From an uncultured Oscillibacter sp. (GTDB lineage: Bacteria > Bacillota > Clostridia > Oscillospirales > Oscillospiraceae): 11,947 nucleotides of DNA. Positions 11,487 to 11,947 of the stretch are shown here, in pieces. A program made the position numbers and the translations under genes. A model generated the notes under the pieces. It did not search any database. It was given only the letters and a program-made list of their open reading frames with translations, and was not told where the DNA came from. Location: contig CAMMCS010000044.1 of assembly GCA_946494635.1 (NCBI GenBank), positions 1 through 11,947 on the forward strand, in the 5' to 3' direction. Numbering within the stretch: position 1 is the stretch's first letter; each line of letters opens with the position of its first letter.

Positions 11487-11947
11487 ATGAAACAGATCAT
11501 TTCCGTGCTGGTGGAAAACCAGGCCGGCGTCCTGGGCCGGATCACCAGCCTCTTTTCCCGGCGGGCATTCAACATTGACTCCCTGGCTGTGGGCGTGACG
11601 GACGATCCCTCCATCTCCCGCATCACCATCATCGTGGACAGCGGAAACAGCGTGGTGGAGCAGGTGGAGAAGCAGCTCAACAAGCTGGTGGACGTGATCA
11701 AGGTCCGCACCCTGGAGGAGAACAACCTCATCGGCCGGGAGCTGATGATTTTAAAGGTAAACGCCAACAACAAGACCCGCCAGGACATTATGACCATCTG
11801 TGAGATCATGGGGGCCAAGGTGGACGACATCTCCCCCAGCTCCATGACCATGGAGCTCTCCGACACCCCGGAGCGGCTGGACACCTTCCAGTCCATGATG
11901 CGCCCCTTCTCCATCCTGGAGGTGGCCCGCACCGGCGTCATCGCCGT
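11487..11947 (+). CDS. ilvN: Acetohydroxyacid synthase regulatory (small) subunit, 3' end outside window
   Basis: This subunit activates IlvB and confers valine feedback inhibition. The visible 153 residues comprise the N-terminal ACT domain (2-75) with VLVENQAGVLGRITSLFSRR and FNIDSLAVG. Asn11, Gly14 and Asn29, which mediate valine binding in E. coli IlvH, are present at the same positions. A C-terminal ACT-like domain (about 82-153) ends in EVARTGVIA, where the family normally closes within some ten residues, so little is missing. The ATG is preceded by GGGGAGG with 7 nt spacing and lies 14 nt after the ilvB stop, so the genes are co-transcribed and under the same attenuator. Confidence 0.95.
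   Translation, partial: MKQIISVLVENQAGVLGRITSLFSRRAFNIDSLAVGVTDDPSISRITIIVDSGNSVVEQVEKQLNKLVDVIKVRTLEENNLIGRELMILKVNANNKTRQDIMTICEIMGAKVDDISPSSMTMELSDTPERLDTFQSMMRPFSILEVARTGVIA

Noticed and set aside
1..11947. Mobile element, CRISPR, tRNA/rRNA or classical defence cluster
   Set aside because: No transposase, integrase, regular repeat-spacer pattern, cloverleaf or rRNA signature was seen on either strand.

Overview
The window looks like a chromosomal stretch from a high-GC, strictly anaerobic, fermentative Firmicute, most likely a Clostridia/Oscillospiraceae-type gut bacterium. This rests on the gene content: a hydCBA [FeFe]-hydrogenase, a CoA-transferase of the butyryl/4-hydroxybutyrate type, an Spx/ArsC-like protein, a clostridial-style Gre factor, and strong AGGAGG-type ribosome binding sites with sigma-A-like promoters. 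The taxonomic placement is inference. I see no insertion sequence, phage gene, CRISPR array, tRNA or rRNA.

Layout. (1) 1-1830, minus strand: an operon greA-like, Spx/ArsC-like, dus. The dus gene runs off the left edge. The operon promoter is readable, has a perfect 14-bp palindrome between its -35 and -10, and is followed by a GC-rich hairpin-forming leader. (2) 1900-2177, plus strand: a very Cys-rich 77-residue protein, ending at a two-way terminator shared with (3). (3) 2186-3523, minus strand: a two-gene operon in which an unrecognised 133-residue protein is translationally coupled to a secreted lipoprotein nuclease. (4) 3557-4987, plus strand: a CoA-transferase with its own TATAAT promoter and a perfect 16-bp two-way terminator. 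(5) 5028-9310, minus strand: hydC-hydB-hydA, encoding a probable electron-bifurcating NAD/ferredoxin [FeFe]-hydrogenase. Its promoter -10 is covered by a Rex-like operator. (6) 9478-11947, plus strand: an ilvB-ilvN acetohydroxyacid synthase operon preceded by what looks like a complete leader-peptide attenuator. That attenuator consists of a promoter, a small peptide packed with Leu/Ile/Val codons, a hairpin, and a rho-independent terminator before ilvB.

How the parts work together. The hydrogenase and the CoA-transferase are both redox and energy outlets of a butyrate-type fermentation. The hydrogenase reoxidises NADH and reduced ferredoxin to H2, and a Rex site would tie its expression to the NADH/NAD+ ratio. 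The acetohydroxyacid synthase appears to be controlled twice: by transcription attenuation that reads branched-chain aminoacyl-tRNA supply, and by valine feedback through the IlvN ACT domain.

The most notable items are the ilvBN leader-peptide attenuator (T-boxes are the commoner device in Firmicutes), the Rex-like operator, the operator-like palindrome in the greA promoter, the Cys-rich small protein with a possible DUF3221-like core, and the unknown protein coupled to the secreted nuclease. I did not find a clearly unprecedented multi-gene system here.
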